Source of the DNA: Coprinus comatus
Taxonomy: Eukaryota; Basidiomycota; Agaricomycetes; Agaricales; Agaricaceae
Assembly (NCBI GenBank): GCA_034638255.1
Contig: JAWPGT010000090.1
Coordinates: 19,576-83,575, forward strand
Reading direction: 5' to 3'
Length of the DNA: 64,000 nucleotides
The translations under genes were made by a program, and so were the position numbers. A model generated the notes under the pieces. That model ran no database searches and was not told where the DNA came from. It was given only the letters and a program-made list of their open reading frames with translations. Positions within the stretch are counted from its first letter, which is position 1. Each line of letters begins with the position of its first letter. This document shows, one piece after another, positions 48,191 through 59,200 of the stretch.

Positions 48191-49610
48191 GTTTCAAATT
48201 TGCACAAACAAAGTAGAAAAAGATTTAGAATATAAAAATGAGGCTCAGATAATAAGTGGATAGAAAAATAACATACAAGTGTGAGTGGGTACAGCACTCA
48301 AAGTTAAATAACTTGTGAGAGTATACTCAAGCACATGCAAAAGAGTGAGAGTATGAATAATGAGATAAAACTCTGAAAAAGAGTAAGAAAGGGAAGAGAG
48401 AGATCGAGAAAACACAAATTGCTAAAAAAACGAGTCACTATCTGGGCTACTGCTTATATAGTAGCTTCAGGTTGATAGTGGTCTCAGTACCAGAGATTGT
48501 ACTGTAGGTGATGTTTTCATGAAGTATTCTAATTTGACTAAAGATAAGAAACATGTGTAATTAGATCTTAACCATCCAATGCTTTTACAATCTGAGGGTA
48601 TTATGCTACTACAAGATAGCTATCAATAACCATATTATGAAGTCCTCATTGTAAGTTATGACAAGCCATGAGTAGAGAACTTGAAGGGTTTTAAGTCTTG
48701 ACCAATGACTTAAGGTACTAATTAGGATCCCATTTCTGATGGGTACAGGTATCAATCTCTATGTTAGGAAAAATGAAAATCATTGTTGTGCACTTAATAT
48801 CCAGCCAATTGCAGCATGTATAGGCTTCTCTTGTTGCCCTAGTAAGCCCCATTTGAATGGTGTACAATATATATCACATAGACACTGTATGACTGTAATA
48901 TGAAGCCTTACAACAAAGCCTTTAAAAGATTGATAATGTTTTGAATCTTTATCAATCAGTGCATGTATACCATTTCCACAACACCGTTAATGGGGGCCTT
49001 TCAATGGTACCAGAAACGTAATGATTGGTGTGGTATTGGCTGAGGTATAACTGATTCTTCTTCTGTACTCCATAGAATTAAAAAATTGTGTCACATGTTT
49101 AATAGTGCATGGATCTAGGTCTAAGTACACTCTACATGTAGCCCTTCATGACTCAATTCTAATGATGGTAATTTCATACAGTTAACAGTATGAACGATGG
49201 TATGGCATAGATATATAGATATATACCACTATGCCAGGTGTATCACTAATACTGCACCATACATTGTAGTCCCTGCTATATATTGAATGCCCCAATTGAG
49301 GCGATTCCATTGGTACTAAAATCAAGACAATTGGTGCAGTATTGGTTGTAATATATGACATTCTCTGTCCTATATCACAATCAGTATATTCTTGAAGTAT
49401 GTCATCAACAATTGACATGTATAATGGTGTAGTACTTGTTTTGATATCTATCAGACCACTTGAGGGTCGTATCATAACTTTGAGAGTCATCAGTTGTTCA
49501 TAACTTCATATCTGAACAGGAGAACTTATAATACACTTGTTATTAATAACTTTACAGATACCAGTCTCTTAAGTACTAACCATATGATAAAGAATCATTA
49601 GTATAAAAGA
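48191..49610. other. Non-coding stretch
   Basis: AT-rich with no recognised gene. Two diverged copies of a ~70-bp phrase around CAATTGGTGCAGTATTGG lie near 49010 and 49310. A 102-residue minus ORF at 49182-49490 is unsupported. Confidence 0.5.
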
Positions 49611-49895
49611 TTGCAAGGTAGTGCTGTGGAATTGGTATCCAATTTTCTACTAATTACTTCGCACTTCTCATCTGGTTTACTTTCGCTCTTCATTTATTTA
49701 TTGATGTCATTGCCTTTGGTACAGAATCAACAAAACGGCACACCATGTGAGGGCTGTGGGCATTTATACCCTCTCATGGATGTTGTGCAGAGTCAACTGT
49801 GTGCAAAATGTGTCCATCTTGAGGCACATCCAATGGATTCTGAAAGATATGCAGAGATACAGGTATGATTTTCCAAAGTCAGAACATTGTAAAAC
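49611..49895 (+). pseudogene. Zinc-ribbon-like gene fragment
   Basis: A short frame carrying CEGCGHLYPL and, 16 residues later, LCAKCVHLEAHP (49747-49840): a CX2C...CX2C pair followed by a helix. Similar N-terminal ribbons occur in repeated Agaricomycete genes, some linked to alpha-type kinases, but I cannot assign it. A splice donor (GGTATG) follows at 49862, and an LTR begins at 49896, so the rest of the gene is missing. Confidence 0.4.
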
Positions 49896-50325
49896 TGTTA
49901 TGATCCTAGATCTCTTGGGCACTAAGCCGCTCGAGACAGGTGTTCAATCTCTACAAGTTAAACTACTGTTCTGGTGTTCAGGCAGAAGGTCGTAGAATGA
50001 GTAGATTAGAAGTTAACCAACTTGAAGCTTGAGACTTCAAGGGCTAATACAAGTGACTATTTATACTGTCTACAAATAAGTCCAATAATATGTGAAATGA
50101 AGATGAAATGTATAACTATCCCTTCTCCTACCGAAACTTGTAGCAAAGATGAAACTTGTAATAAGTAAATATGAAACTAGTAAGAGTGAAAGGGATGAGA
50201 TGAGATAGAAAGAAAATAACTATACTAAATATATAATTGCACTAATTATAGCTTGGCTGAGTAACTAGTGTGAATTAATAATAGTTCAATTGGAAATAGA
50301 GTTGATCAGTATTTCTGGCATTTCC
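49896..50325 (+). repeat. LTR (TGTTATGATCC family), truncated copy
   Basis: Starts TGTTATGATCCTAGATCTC and runs to TTTCTGGCATTTCC, where gypsy C begins. The last ~36 bp seen in the inverted copy (53136-53597) are missing. Direction is opposite to that copy. Confidence 0.75.
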
Positions 50326-50952
50326 TGTTATGACCACGAACCATTAAGCTGAACACTCCTGGAACTTAAATGCTAGAGTGCAGTCGTGTAGGAACGTGCA
50401 TTCAATAAACACTCTGCTGCAATCTCCAGGCCTTTCAACCTAGTGACCGAGAGGTATGGAGACAGAGATGTATAAGGGATACAACAGAAGAGATTAAAAC
50501 TTAAGGCTTTAATCGTCTAATACATCGAGTATTTATACTATTCTAGGGATGTACCTAATAATAGCTACTAACTAATTATATCCTAATACTCGTCATCGCT
50601 TTATAATCTACTCCATACACAATGCTAGAACTGTCAACAGGAGTAGGTGAGATATTGGGGTCAGGGACTATTTACTCCATATACAATGAAAGATTAGTCA
50701 ACAGGAGTAAAATGATGAAACTGATAACTAATACTGGAGTTGGGGAAATGCAGACTTCTAAGCATAAGTGGAGTCTCATACTTAGTTCGACGTTAGGTCA
50801 TAGCGATGTCATAGTGATGTCACCGGGGAATAATATGTCAGGCTGAGTCGTCCATGATGGTGTCATCATTGGGAATGAGTTCAGGGAAGATGGCGAACAA
50901 GTCTTCCTCGGTGGTGGTGGTGCGGGCCGGTGGTTTGGGTGGACTTGTAACA
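50326..50952 (-). repeat. Gypsy C 3' LTR (627 bp)
   Basis: Minus reading TGTTACAAGTCC to GGTCATAACA. Matches 18141-18770. Its first ~115 bases encode the end of the third ORF. Confidence 0.8.
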
Positions 50953-52180
50953 TTACTTCCTTCCTTAGGGGGAATGTCCTCATTCTCAACTTCAGAGGTC
51001 TCTGCAAGGGGAGCCAGTGATGTTGGCCTCGGTGACGGGGTCGTAGTCTTCTCCAAAGTCTTGTCCAAAGTCTTCTTGATTTGATCCAGTACTCTGGCAT
51101 GAGCGGCAGCGTGTTTGGCGAGAGTGGGAATGGCATCAATGATGTCTTTCACTGCGAGATCCAGTCGGAATCGGGGTACGGGGTCCTGTCGATCGTGAGC
51201 GGCATATCTCTGGTGGTTCATGAATGCTAGGACGCATTGTCCCTTGATTGATTGGTCGTTGTGTCGGTTGCTGTTGTAGAAGTGTCCTATCTCCTTGTAG
51301 AATGTTACTGTTCATTTTATCGGCAGGGCGGAGTTTAGGGTTTTGGATGTAGTGCTCCTCAATAATGGAGGTCGGGATGGTGTTGGAAGGGAGGCCTTTG
51401 TACTTGTTGCAGGAGCAATGCTTGGCATAGTGGCCTGGAGCAGTTTGCTTACAGTGGTTGCAGAAGTAACTTTCGCAATGTGGTAGGAAGTGGTTATGTC
51501 TGTTACATGCAGGGCACCAATGCTGTGTGGATTTAATTGGTGGCATGTATGGGGTCTGGGGACATTGGCTGGGAATGTGTGATGCAATAGCAGATTGGTC
51601 AGATAGTGGCTTTCCTGAATTGTCAGGTTCCGGGCCCATTGCTCGAGCATGTAGTGGTTCCTGAGTAGGGATGTGAGTTGCTTCCGAGTCTCCAGAAAGG
51701 GTTCTGTCCCTTCGAGTCTCAAGGTTGCTAGTGCTAACATATTGTGGTCCAAAACTAACGCTGAAGAGTGAAGGTCTTGAATTTCGGGATCTGTCAAGAT
51801 CCTGGAAAAGCTGGTGGAGGCTAGCATGCTCTGGTTGTGAAAAACCATTCGATTGGAGTTTTTGACAAGTGTGGGCCAAGGTGTCCCAAAGGTACAGCTC
51901 CTTAGCTCTTTGAGGAAAGTAAGCAGATAGGTCTTCCCGAAGGGTGTGAAGGAGTGTACGGCGTTCAGAGTTGTTTCAATGAATGGATTCGAGGTCAGTG
52001 ATGTATGTTTCACATGATAGTTGGAATCGAACAAGCTGAGTGTCAGGGGAATACGGGAGAGGGATGCGTGTGGTGGAACCATTGGTAGGAGCCAAGGTTT
52101 GGGTTGGGAGTATGGTGGAGGAGGCATTGGTAGTAGTAGTGGGTGAGTTGGGAGGAGAGTAGAGTATTGAACTGGGGATT
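50838..52180 (-). CDS. Gypsy C third ORF after pol, with paired zinc knuckles
   Basis: Begins at about 52180 in the frame of the gypsy A fragment (PLPYSPDTQLVRFQLSCE). One TGA follows the ESIH phrase, then LREDLSAYFPQRAKELYLWDT and the block 51879-51136. That block holds two knuckles: CPACNRHNHFLPHC (CX2CX4HX4C) and CNHCKQTAPGHYAKHC (CX2CX6HX4C), at about 51510-51415. A frame change near 51200 leads to VKDIIDAIPTLAKHAAAHARVLDQI (coiled-coil-like) and an acidic end, EEDLFAIFPELIPNDDTIMDD (50838). The last ~38 residues are encoded inside the LTR. Function is unknown; RNA or DNA binding is inferred from the knuckles. A longer overlapping frame (52127-51312) is rejected as lacking motifs. Confidence 0.6.
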
Positions 52181-52183
52181 TGG

Positions 52184-53135
52184 TCAGAGTCTGTGTCTCT
52201 CTTTATAGCATTTTAGGATTGCTCTTGAATTGGTAAGATTCGATTCAGGCTCCCAAGAATCTTCCGTGGAAGAGTATCCTTTCCAGTGAACAAGATACCG
52301 TCTTGTCCTCAGTGTTCCTCGGTAGTTAAGGATGTTTTCGACTTTGTATTCTTCTTCTCCATTTATGATGTCTGGAGGTGGTGCTGTAAACATTTTGCCA
52401 TATACATCATTCTCTTTGACAGGAGTGAGGAGTTGGATATGGAATTTGTTGTGGATCCTCCATGTCATTGGTAACTCTAGCTCATAGGTGGTTGTTCCTA
52501 TTTTGCGTAGAATTTTGAAGGGGCCTTCTCGGTGTTGTGCCATCTTTTTAGATTTGTATTTGATTTGGAGGTTTCTGTTATCGAGCCAGACCCGTTGTCC
52601 TGGTTCTAGGGTTGGTAATGGTCTGTTCAATCGAGCGGCCATGAGTTGACGCATATGTTCATGAGCTTCTTGAGCCTGTTCTCTTGTTTGCTTGAAATAC
52701 TCAAATCAGGATGAGATAGATGGAATGTTTGAGGGTTCTTCTGTAGTATGGAATGTTTTTGGTGCATAGCCATACATTAGTTCAAATGGGGTTTGAGTGC
52801 GACCAGCATGGGTGCAGGAATTGTGTGTGAATTTGAGGATAGGCAGTGCTTGTACCCAGGAGTTGGGATTTGCAGAGCAATAGATGGATAGGAATAGTTC
52901 AATCTCTTGATTGAATCTTTCGGTTGATCCGTCAGATTGAGGGTGATAGGCAGTCGAGTATGTGGGTTCTATATTTAGTTTTGAATAGAATTCTTGCATT
53001 GACTTAGTGATGAATTGGGGTCCTCGATCTGAGATAACCTTTTCGGGAGTTCCGAATTTGGCAAATAACCGTTCTATCAATAGCTCGGCTATGTCATCAG
53101 CTGTGGCTGTTTTCGAAGTAGGAATAATTAATATC
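52184..53135 (-). pseudogene. Gypsy C integrase C-terminus with chromodomain
   Basis: 53080-52706 carries FGTPEKVISDRGPQF (second catalytic Asp), YHPQSDGSTERFNQ (catalytic Glu) and FELMYGYAPKTF. A stop follows ISS, then MRQLMAARLNRPLPTLEPGQ and REGPFKILRKIG (52654 on). The end is a chromodomain: EEEYKVENILNYRG...YLVHWKGYSSTEDSWEPE (52330-52210). The first catalytic Asp region is cut off at 53135. Confidence 0.85.
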
Positions 53136-53597
53136 TGTTATGAACGTCAGTACATCACCGGATTACTTTAAGGAAATGCCAGAAATACTGATTGATTCTA
53201 TTTCCAATTGAACTATTATTAATCCACACTAGTTACTCAGCCAAGCTATAATTAGTGTAATTATATTTAGTATAGTTATTTTCTCTCTATTTCGTCTCAT
53301 CCCTTTCGCTCTTACTAGTTTCATATTTACTTACTACGTGTTTCATCTTTGCTACAAGTTCCAGTAGGAGAAGGGATAGTTATGCATTTCACTTTCGTTT
53401 CATATATTATTGGACTTATTTGTAGACAGTATAAATAGTTGCCTGTATTAGCCCTTGAAGTCTCAAGCTTCAAGTTGGTTAAATTCTAATCTACTCGTTC
53501 TATGACCTCTGCCTGAACACCAGACAGTAGTTTAACTTGTAGAGATTGAATGCCTGTCTCAAGCGGCTTAGTGCCCAAGAGATCTAGGATCATAACA
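53136..53597 (-). repeat. LTR (TGTTATGATCC family), full-length inverted copy
   Basis: 462 bp; minus reading TGTTATGATCC to GACGTTCATAACA. Flanks ATATC and CATTG do not match, so it was not a clean insertion at this spot. Inverted relative to 49896-50325. Confidence 0.75.
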
Positions 53598-53683
53598 CAT
53601 TGGGAATGAGTTTGGGGAAGATGGCGAACAAGTCTTCCTCAGTGGTGGTGGTACGGGCCGGTGGTTTGGGTGGACTCGTAACA
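53598..53683 (-). repeat. Gypsy C 5' LTR fragment
   Basis: 86 bp matching the first part of the 50326-50952 LTR (minus reading TGTTACGAGTCCACCC). Sits directly beyond the inverted LTR and marks the original right end of gypsy C. Confidence 0.75.
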
Positions 53684-53849
53684 CATTATATCTCACTAAT
53701 GATACATCAGAGTCACAAATTACAATTCTCAGACTCTAATTTAAGTAATCTGAACTTGCCACCAAAATCCTTGGCTTAACAGAATTTTTCTGGAGAAAAT
53801 CATCTGTCACTAGACAGGCCCCACTGTGTGTTAAAACAGGTGCATTCCT

Positions 53850-54065
53850 TGTTGAACTATTATTAGTTCTACAATGACATTCTCTAATGGCATTACGCTA
53901 GATGAACATGTGACTCAATATGTTCTCACAAGGACCATTGCATTAACGTATATAAACCATGTAGTAGTTGCATTATATACTTAAGTTCTTTCTACCTCAA
54001 CAACCACCCTCAGTAAGTCTAAGTTGTACCTACCTTAGCATACATGCTACGCTCTTGTTTTAACA
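53850..54065 (+). repeat. Copia 5' LTR
   Basis: 216 bp, TGTTGAACTATT to TTGTTTTAACA. 98.1% identical to 60601-60816 by direct comparison. Confidence 0.95.
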
Positions 54066-54349
54066 GGTTATGGGCCCCGGTTAGCCTGTACGACTCACGA
54101 CGCGCACTCGACGAGTACTACTCATCGTGCAGCACTGAGCTCAAGGGTGAAGCTGGATTCACCTGTGAGGGAAGTCTGAGTTCCGCTCACTCGAGACATT
54201 TGACCCATCAGTGTACTCTATGCATACCCTTACCGTACTCGGTTAGACGGGCAGCACATAGCTCTGTAGAACATAGCGCATGTAGTGCAGCTTTAGTTCA
54301 TAGTTCTGACACATGTTTTGTTGTAGATTTTCATCTCCAAACATTACTC

Positions 54350-55942
54350 ATGGCCGCTTTGATCCCCTCGATCCCAGTCCTCACAGGCACTGCCAACTAC
54401 CACGTGTGGTCAGCACGTGTTATGTCTATTGCTAATATGATCCACATGGATGGATGGTGTGTAGCGAGAATGATCGATGGCAGTGCCACAAGGCCTGCAG
54501 CTGTCAGTGGTTCCCCCGCAACCACCAATACCGCTATGGTACCCCCCACAAACGTTGATGAGATTCGAAAGTTCAATAACATTGAGGCATTTGCACTTGG
54601 GATGTTAAATTCCTGATTGAGCAATGACATGCTTCAGCATGGTGAAACAACCTCAGATGATCTCTGGACACACCTGAGACGAGTTTATGGCACATTTTCG
54701 GCAGGTGCAGCTTATGAACTGTATGCTTCTGCAGATTCGTTCTGATTATCTGGTGTGAATGATCCCTCCAAGGAGATCTCCACCTTTAGGGACTATTTCA
54801 GGCAGTTAGAGCAAGCCTCGCCCCCAATTAACGTCCCCGGTATACTCCGTGCATTAATGTTAATGACACATATTCCTCCTCAATGGAGTGCTACTTGTGC
54901 CACTCTCCTCGTTCAATATGGTAACTCCCTTTCGACCTTAACAGTCCAGATCGTTTCAGACGCTATTATGGGTGCATGGCGAGATTCCTGTGGTGCCGCT
55001 TCTGCTTCTCATGCCGCTTCAACCGGCATTAAAAACTACAAGGGTGCGAAGCTCTATTCTAAACCCTCTGGTGGTGCTCCACAGCAGCCCCAACAACAAC
55101 AACAGAACGCTTCTGGGTCTAATTCTAGACCAAATCAGAACCAGAACTCCAGTTCTGGTGATACTTCTGGGGGGGATAAGGATAAAAAGAAGCATCGACG
55201 CGGAAAATGTGGAGGCAACAAGGCAAACAAAGCTGAAGGAGAAAATGGTAATGTCAACATGATACTGTCACCTGCTGTTCTGGAGTCCTTCACGACTCCC
55301 ACTAACAAACCTTCCTCCACTCGTTCTCTCGTAGAGAGGATGAAGACTACTGATCCCCGACTCAAGGCAGTGGCCTTGAAAAAGGCTGCTGACGAAGTTG
55401 TTGTGCACGGTGTCGAGCCTTATGTTGCTCCTCGTACCACTCTTCTTCCTCCGGTCGGACATCTGGTTGGTCATACCCAGTACCAGAAAAAGAAGGCAGA
55501 GGTCTTCAAAAGGATGGGTGCTCGCTTAGGCTTCGGCCTGGCTGAACCCTCTCCCCCGTCACCTCCACCATCCCTTGATGTGATGGTTGCTACAATCCTT
55601 CCTGAAGAGGAAGTTGATTCGTCTTCAGTTTCTACACCTGGGTCCCCCACGTGTCGATCACAGTCTCCCTCTTATGTCCCACCTTCCGATGTTCCTGATG
55701 CGATCACTGAGGCTGATGCCTATATGAATGATCCGAACTTCAATGCAGATGCTGACTACGAGGTTGATGATGGATGGTACAATGAGTACATTCCTTTCTT
55801 CTCTCAAGAATTCTTCATTACTAAATGGAACTTACAGAGATGCCCCCAAGCAAGCTTGGGGAGACGAACCAATGGCTCCATCAGACCCTATGTTCTAGAG
55901 CGCCATATCGTGTTGGAATATGACGAAGACGTAAAGTACTGA
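54350..55942 (+). pseudogene. Copia Gag
   Basis: Starts MAALIPSIPVLTGTANYHVW (54350), the usual copia Gag opening. Continues through LWTHLRRVYGTFSAG, STFRDYFRQLEQ and LMLMTHIPPQW. Then a Gln/Asn/Ser-rich region and a Lys-rich patch (KKKHRRGKCGGNK) follow, and a Pro/acidic tail to 55942. No canonical CCHC knuckle is seen. In-frame TGA at 54614 and 54743 are each one C-to-T step from CGA. The ORF before 54350 lies in the leader and is not conserved. Confidence 0.8.
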
Positions 55943-56295
55943 GGTGAACACCTTAGCTGAGTGTAGGATGCCACAAGCGTTGTATTCGGGTGTAAGCAGA
56001 CAAGGACTACAGGACTTGTACGCGACATATATATACCACAAGTAATTCACATGTGATAACAGAAATAGACAACATGAGAAATAGAACACATGTGATAATA
56101 AAAGATTGACAGATGGGAACAACATGAGGAGGACAGGTGACAAACAGTAGCACATGGATATCATAGAGAAGTGATAACGGGAATCAGATCTGCGAGTTTA
56201 CCCCAATAATAATTCGCTGACATATTGGACTGCTGGACATTAGTTGGACTATTACGAGTTCTGTTTTTACATCTACTACTGTTTGTACTCCCGTT
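55943..56295. other. Non-coding stretch inside copia between Gag and Pol
   Basis: About 350 bp with stops in all frames. Not typical of copia, where Gag and Pol are usually continuous. It may be a small insertion or a decayed linker; no terminal repeat or target duplication was found. Confidence 0.45.
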
Positions 56296-59200
56296 TTGAA
56301 TATGATCCCTTCTCCTGTTTCAACTTGTGATCATTTTGTCTTACCGACGAAATATTTAAAAGATCCTAAGAATGGTGATGAACCAGGAAAACATCTTGAT
56401 GATTGCTTATGCAACTTCTGCGAAGATAAATGTAAACCTAATTATGCTAGAGAGTCTGCTATTTGGCTCCTTGATTCAGGCGCTAGCTTTAATTGCACAC
56501 CGCATATAGCTGACTTTATCGAGTTAGAGAATGGAGAATTTGGCGGCGTCAGAGATGCCAGCAACAATCTCATAACCATAAAAGGTCGTGGGAAAGTTCT
56601 CTTCCAACACGAAGTAGACGGAGTCACTAGAACGACTCCACTGTATCCGGTCTATTACTTAGAGTCTCTCTCCACTAGAATCATTTCACCTGGTGCCTTA
56701 TGGCTGCAAGGAATGAGGAGTGAGTCAAATTTAAAGCGAACCAACATTTAAAGTAATGGAAGATGCCCTCCACCATGTTCACACTAGGTTGGTGCGTCAC
56801 TATACTGCAAACCAGGTGCTTTCTTATTGCGCATCGAAACTTTCTGTTTATGATCTTTGGCACCATCGATTGGCGCATCCTGGAAAGGAAGTATTGTGAC
56901 AACTACCTAAACACTTGGAAAAAGTACCCGAGTTTGATATTCCTATCTCCCGTCAAGTATGTGATGGTTGTGCTCATGGCAAAATGTCCAATGATGCACA
57001 TCGTCCTTCTTCGACACGAGCAAAGTCATTTTTAGAATTGATTCACAGTGATCTTCTAGAATTCCCTGTTGCCTCGTATCACAAGTACAAATGGGCAATG
57101 ATGTTCTATGATGACTATTCTAGCCATGCCTGGATCCTCCTCCTACGAGCCAAATCTGATGTCTTATCGGCACTTGAAAGATTCTGTGCCTTTGAGGAAA
57201 AACAATTTGGTAAAACGATTAAGTGTATCCAGACAGATAATGGTGGTGAATATGTCTCTAAGCAATTTGAGGAATTCCTTCACTCAAAAGGGATAGTACA
57301 TGAGATGTCTGCACCACATATACACCAGCAGAACGGTAGAGCAGAAAGACTGAACCGCACACTTCAGGAAAAGGCGCAGGCCATGCGACTTACTGCATGC
57401 TTACCAGATTCTTGGTGGGAATTTGCCCTTAACACAGCAGTTCATTGTTATAATTGAACTCCCATCAAATGTCTTGAATGGAAAACTCCCATGGAAATGG
57501 TAACCGGGAAAAAGCCAGATTTATCTGAGCTTCACATGTTTGGCTGTGCAGCTTACGTTTTCATTCCAAAGGAATCAAGGGATGACAAATTATCTCCCAG
57601 ATCTGAATTAATGATCTTCCTTGGTTACACTGGTGCTAACTTTATGTTTATGCAACACCAGAAAGGAAATGTTATTTATACTACGAAAACAGCTATTTTC
57701 GATGAGGGCTGGTATCCCAAATGCAAGCCAGATCACGAAAAACATAAGGACTCCGGTTCTTCAAAAAACCCCAAAATAAATCCTCCTCCTCCAGTGTCTG
57801 ATGAAGATGACGAGGATACTACACCTGATCTTTATCCTGATGATCCTATGGACACATCTCGACAAGACGACAGTGATAGAACCCCCATGCCTAGACCGCA
57901 AGGTCCGATTCCTGGACCATCTACTTCTCAAAAACCTCCTGTTCCTGGTCCGAGCAAACCCGCTCCCAGGAAAACAACAGTTGAGGAAGTCACTGATGAA
58001 GATGATGATGACGCATTATCATATGCTGATCCTGAATCACCTATTCGTCACCCGAGTCCGAGCCCTGCTCCTCGACCTGACTCCACCCGTCCCATTTCTC
58101 CATCACCTGAACGACCTGCTAGACCAGTCGAACCTTTACCTCACCATTCTGGCCGAGAAAAGTTTGTTCCTTTTAGAGAAGGTAATGTTTATGGGGAGAG
58201 AACACATCCATCTGAGATCCTACAAGACTATAATCATAATGAACCTCTACCACCTCAGGGGAGAGTTCGTCTTCGTGGTCATGATTTCAGAATCCGAAAT
58301 CAACAAGATCGCCCAAAAGCAGATCCACGTCCTATTTCGCCCGAGGAAGTCCAAGAACATCGCGATGAAATACGCAGACAACACGAGGATGCCTCACGGC
58401 AATATGCGAGGGAACAACAACCTGACGCAATGGAAGAAGACGCAGATTGTAAGATTCAACGGATAACTAAGGAAGGGGGGTTAGAATTGATGAACTTTTT
58501 ATTGGCAAAAGCGAGTTCAACTACAGTTCCTGAGCAATTCTGTGATCTTGTAAAATTGAATCCAGAGGAACGTAAACACTGGCACAAAGCTTGTCTCAAA
58601 GAACTAGATGCGCTGAAAAAGCGACAAGTTTACGAGTTGGTGAAACTTCCGGAAGGAAGGAAAACCGTAAAAAATAGATGGGTCTTTAATGAAAAGAGTG
58701 ATGGTCGCAAACGTGCTAGACTAGTTGCTAAAGGATTTTCTCAAGTCGAGGGCATCGACTTTGATGAACTATTTTCTCCAGTAGTACGATATGAGTCCAC
58801 TCGAATCCTGCTTGGGTTAGCTGCCCTTGAAGATTGGGACATTGAGTCTGTCGATGTAAAGACAGCATATCTCTATGGCAAACTGGATGAGGAAATCTAT
58901 ATGGATCAACCCGAAGGTTTCAAACTTAAGGGCAAGGAACATATGGTGTGGAGGTTACGACATGCATTGTACGGCCTTAAACAAGCCGGCTTGGCCTGGT
59001 GGAAGGAGATGGCATCTTCCATGAACTAATTAGGCTTCAAGCGATGTGAATCCGATGCCGGTATTTATATATATCGTCGAAAAGATGGCAAGTTTGTCAT
59101 TGCTGTCGTGTACATTGACGACGTACTTTTTATGGGAAATGACTCTGCCTTGCTTAAAAAGCTTAAAGGAGAGTTCATGAAAAAGTGGGAATGCCGCGAC

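Larger units (their letters stand above)
50326..53135 (-). mobile_element. Ty3/gypsy chromovirus C, 3' part (same family as gypsy A)
   Basis: Minus-strand order: integrase core, chromodomain, third ORF, 3' LTR (50952-50326). The 5' part is missing: at 53135 the integrase runs into an LTR of another family. A fragment of the 5' LTR start survives at 53598-53683. Better preserved than gypsy A, so it shows what A has lost. Confidence 0.85.

Noticed and set aside
49182..49490. 102-residue minus ORF
   Set aside because: No recognisable domain, in an AT-rich stretch with diverged repeats; best seen as chance.
51312..52127. 271-residue minus ORF, longest in gypsy C's third-ORF region
   Set aside because: The neighbouring frame has the zinc knuckles and matches the frame open in gypsy A; this one is an overlapping shadow despite its length.
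54044..54349. ORF extension upstream of copia Gag
   Set aside because: It begins inside the 5' LTR and leader; the Gag family motif starts at the ATG at 54350.
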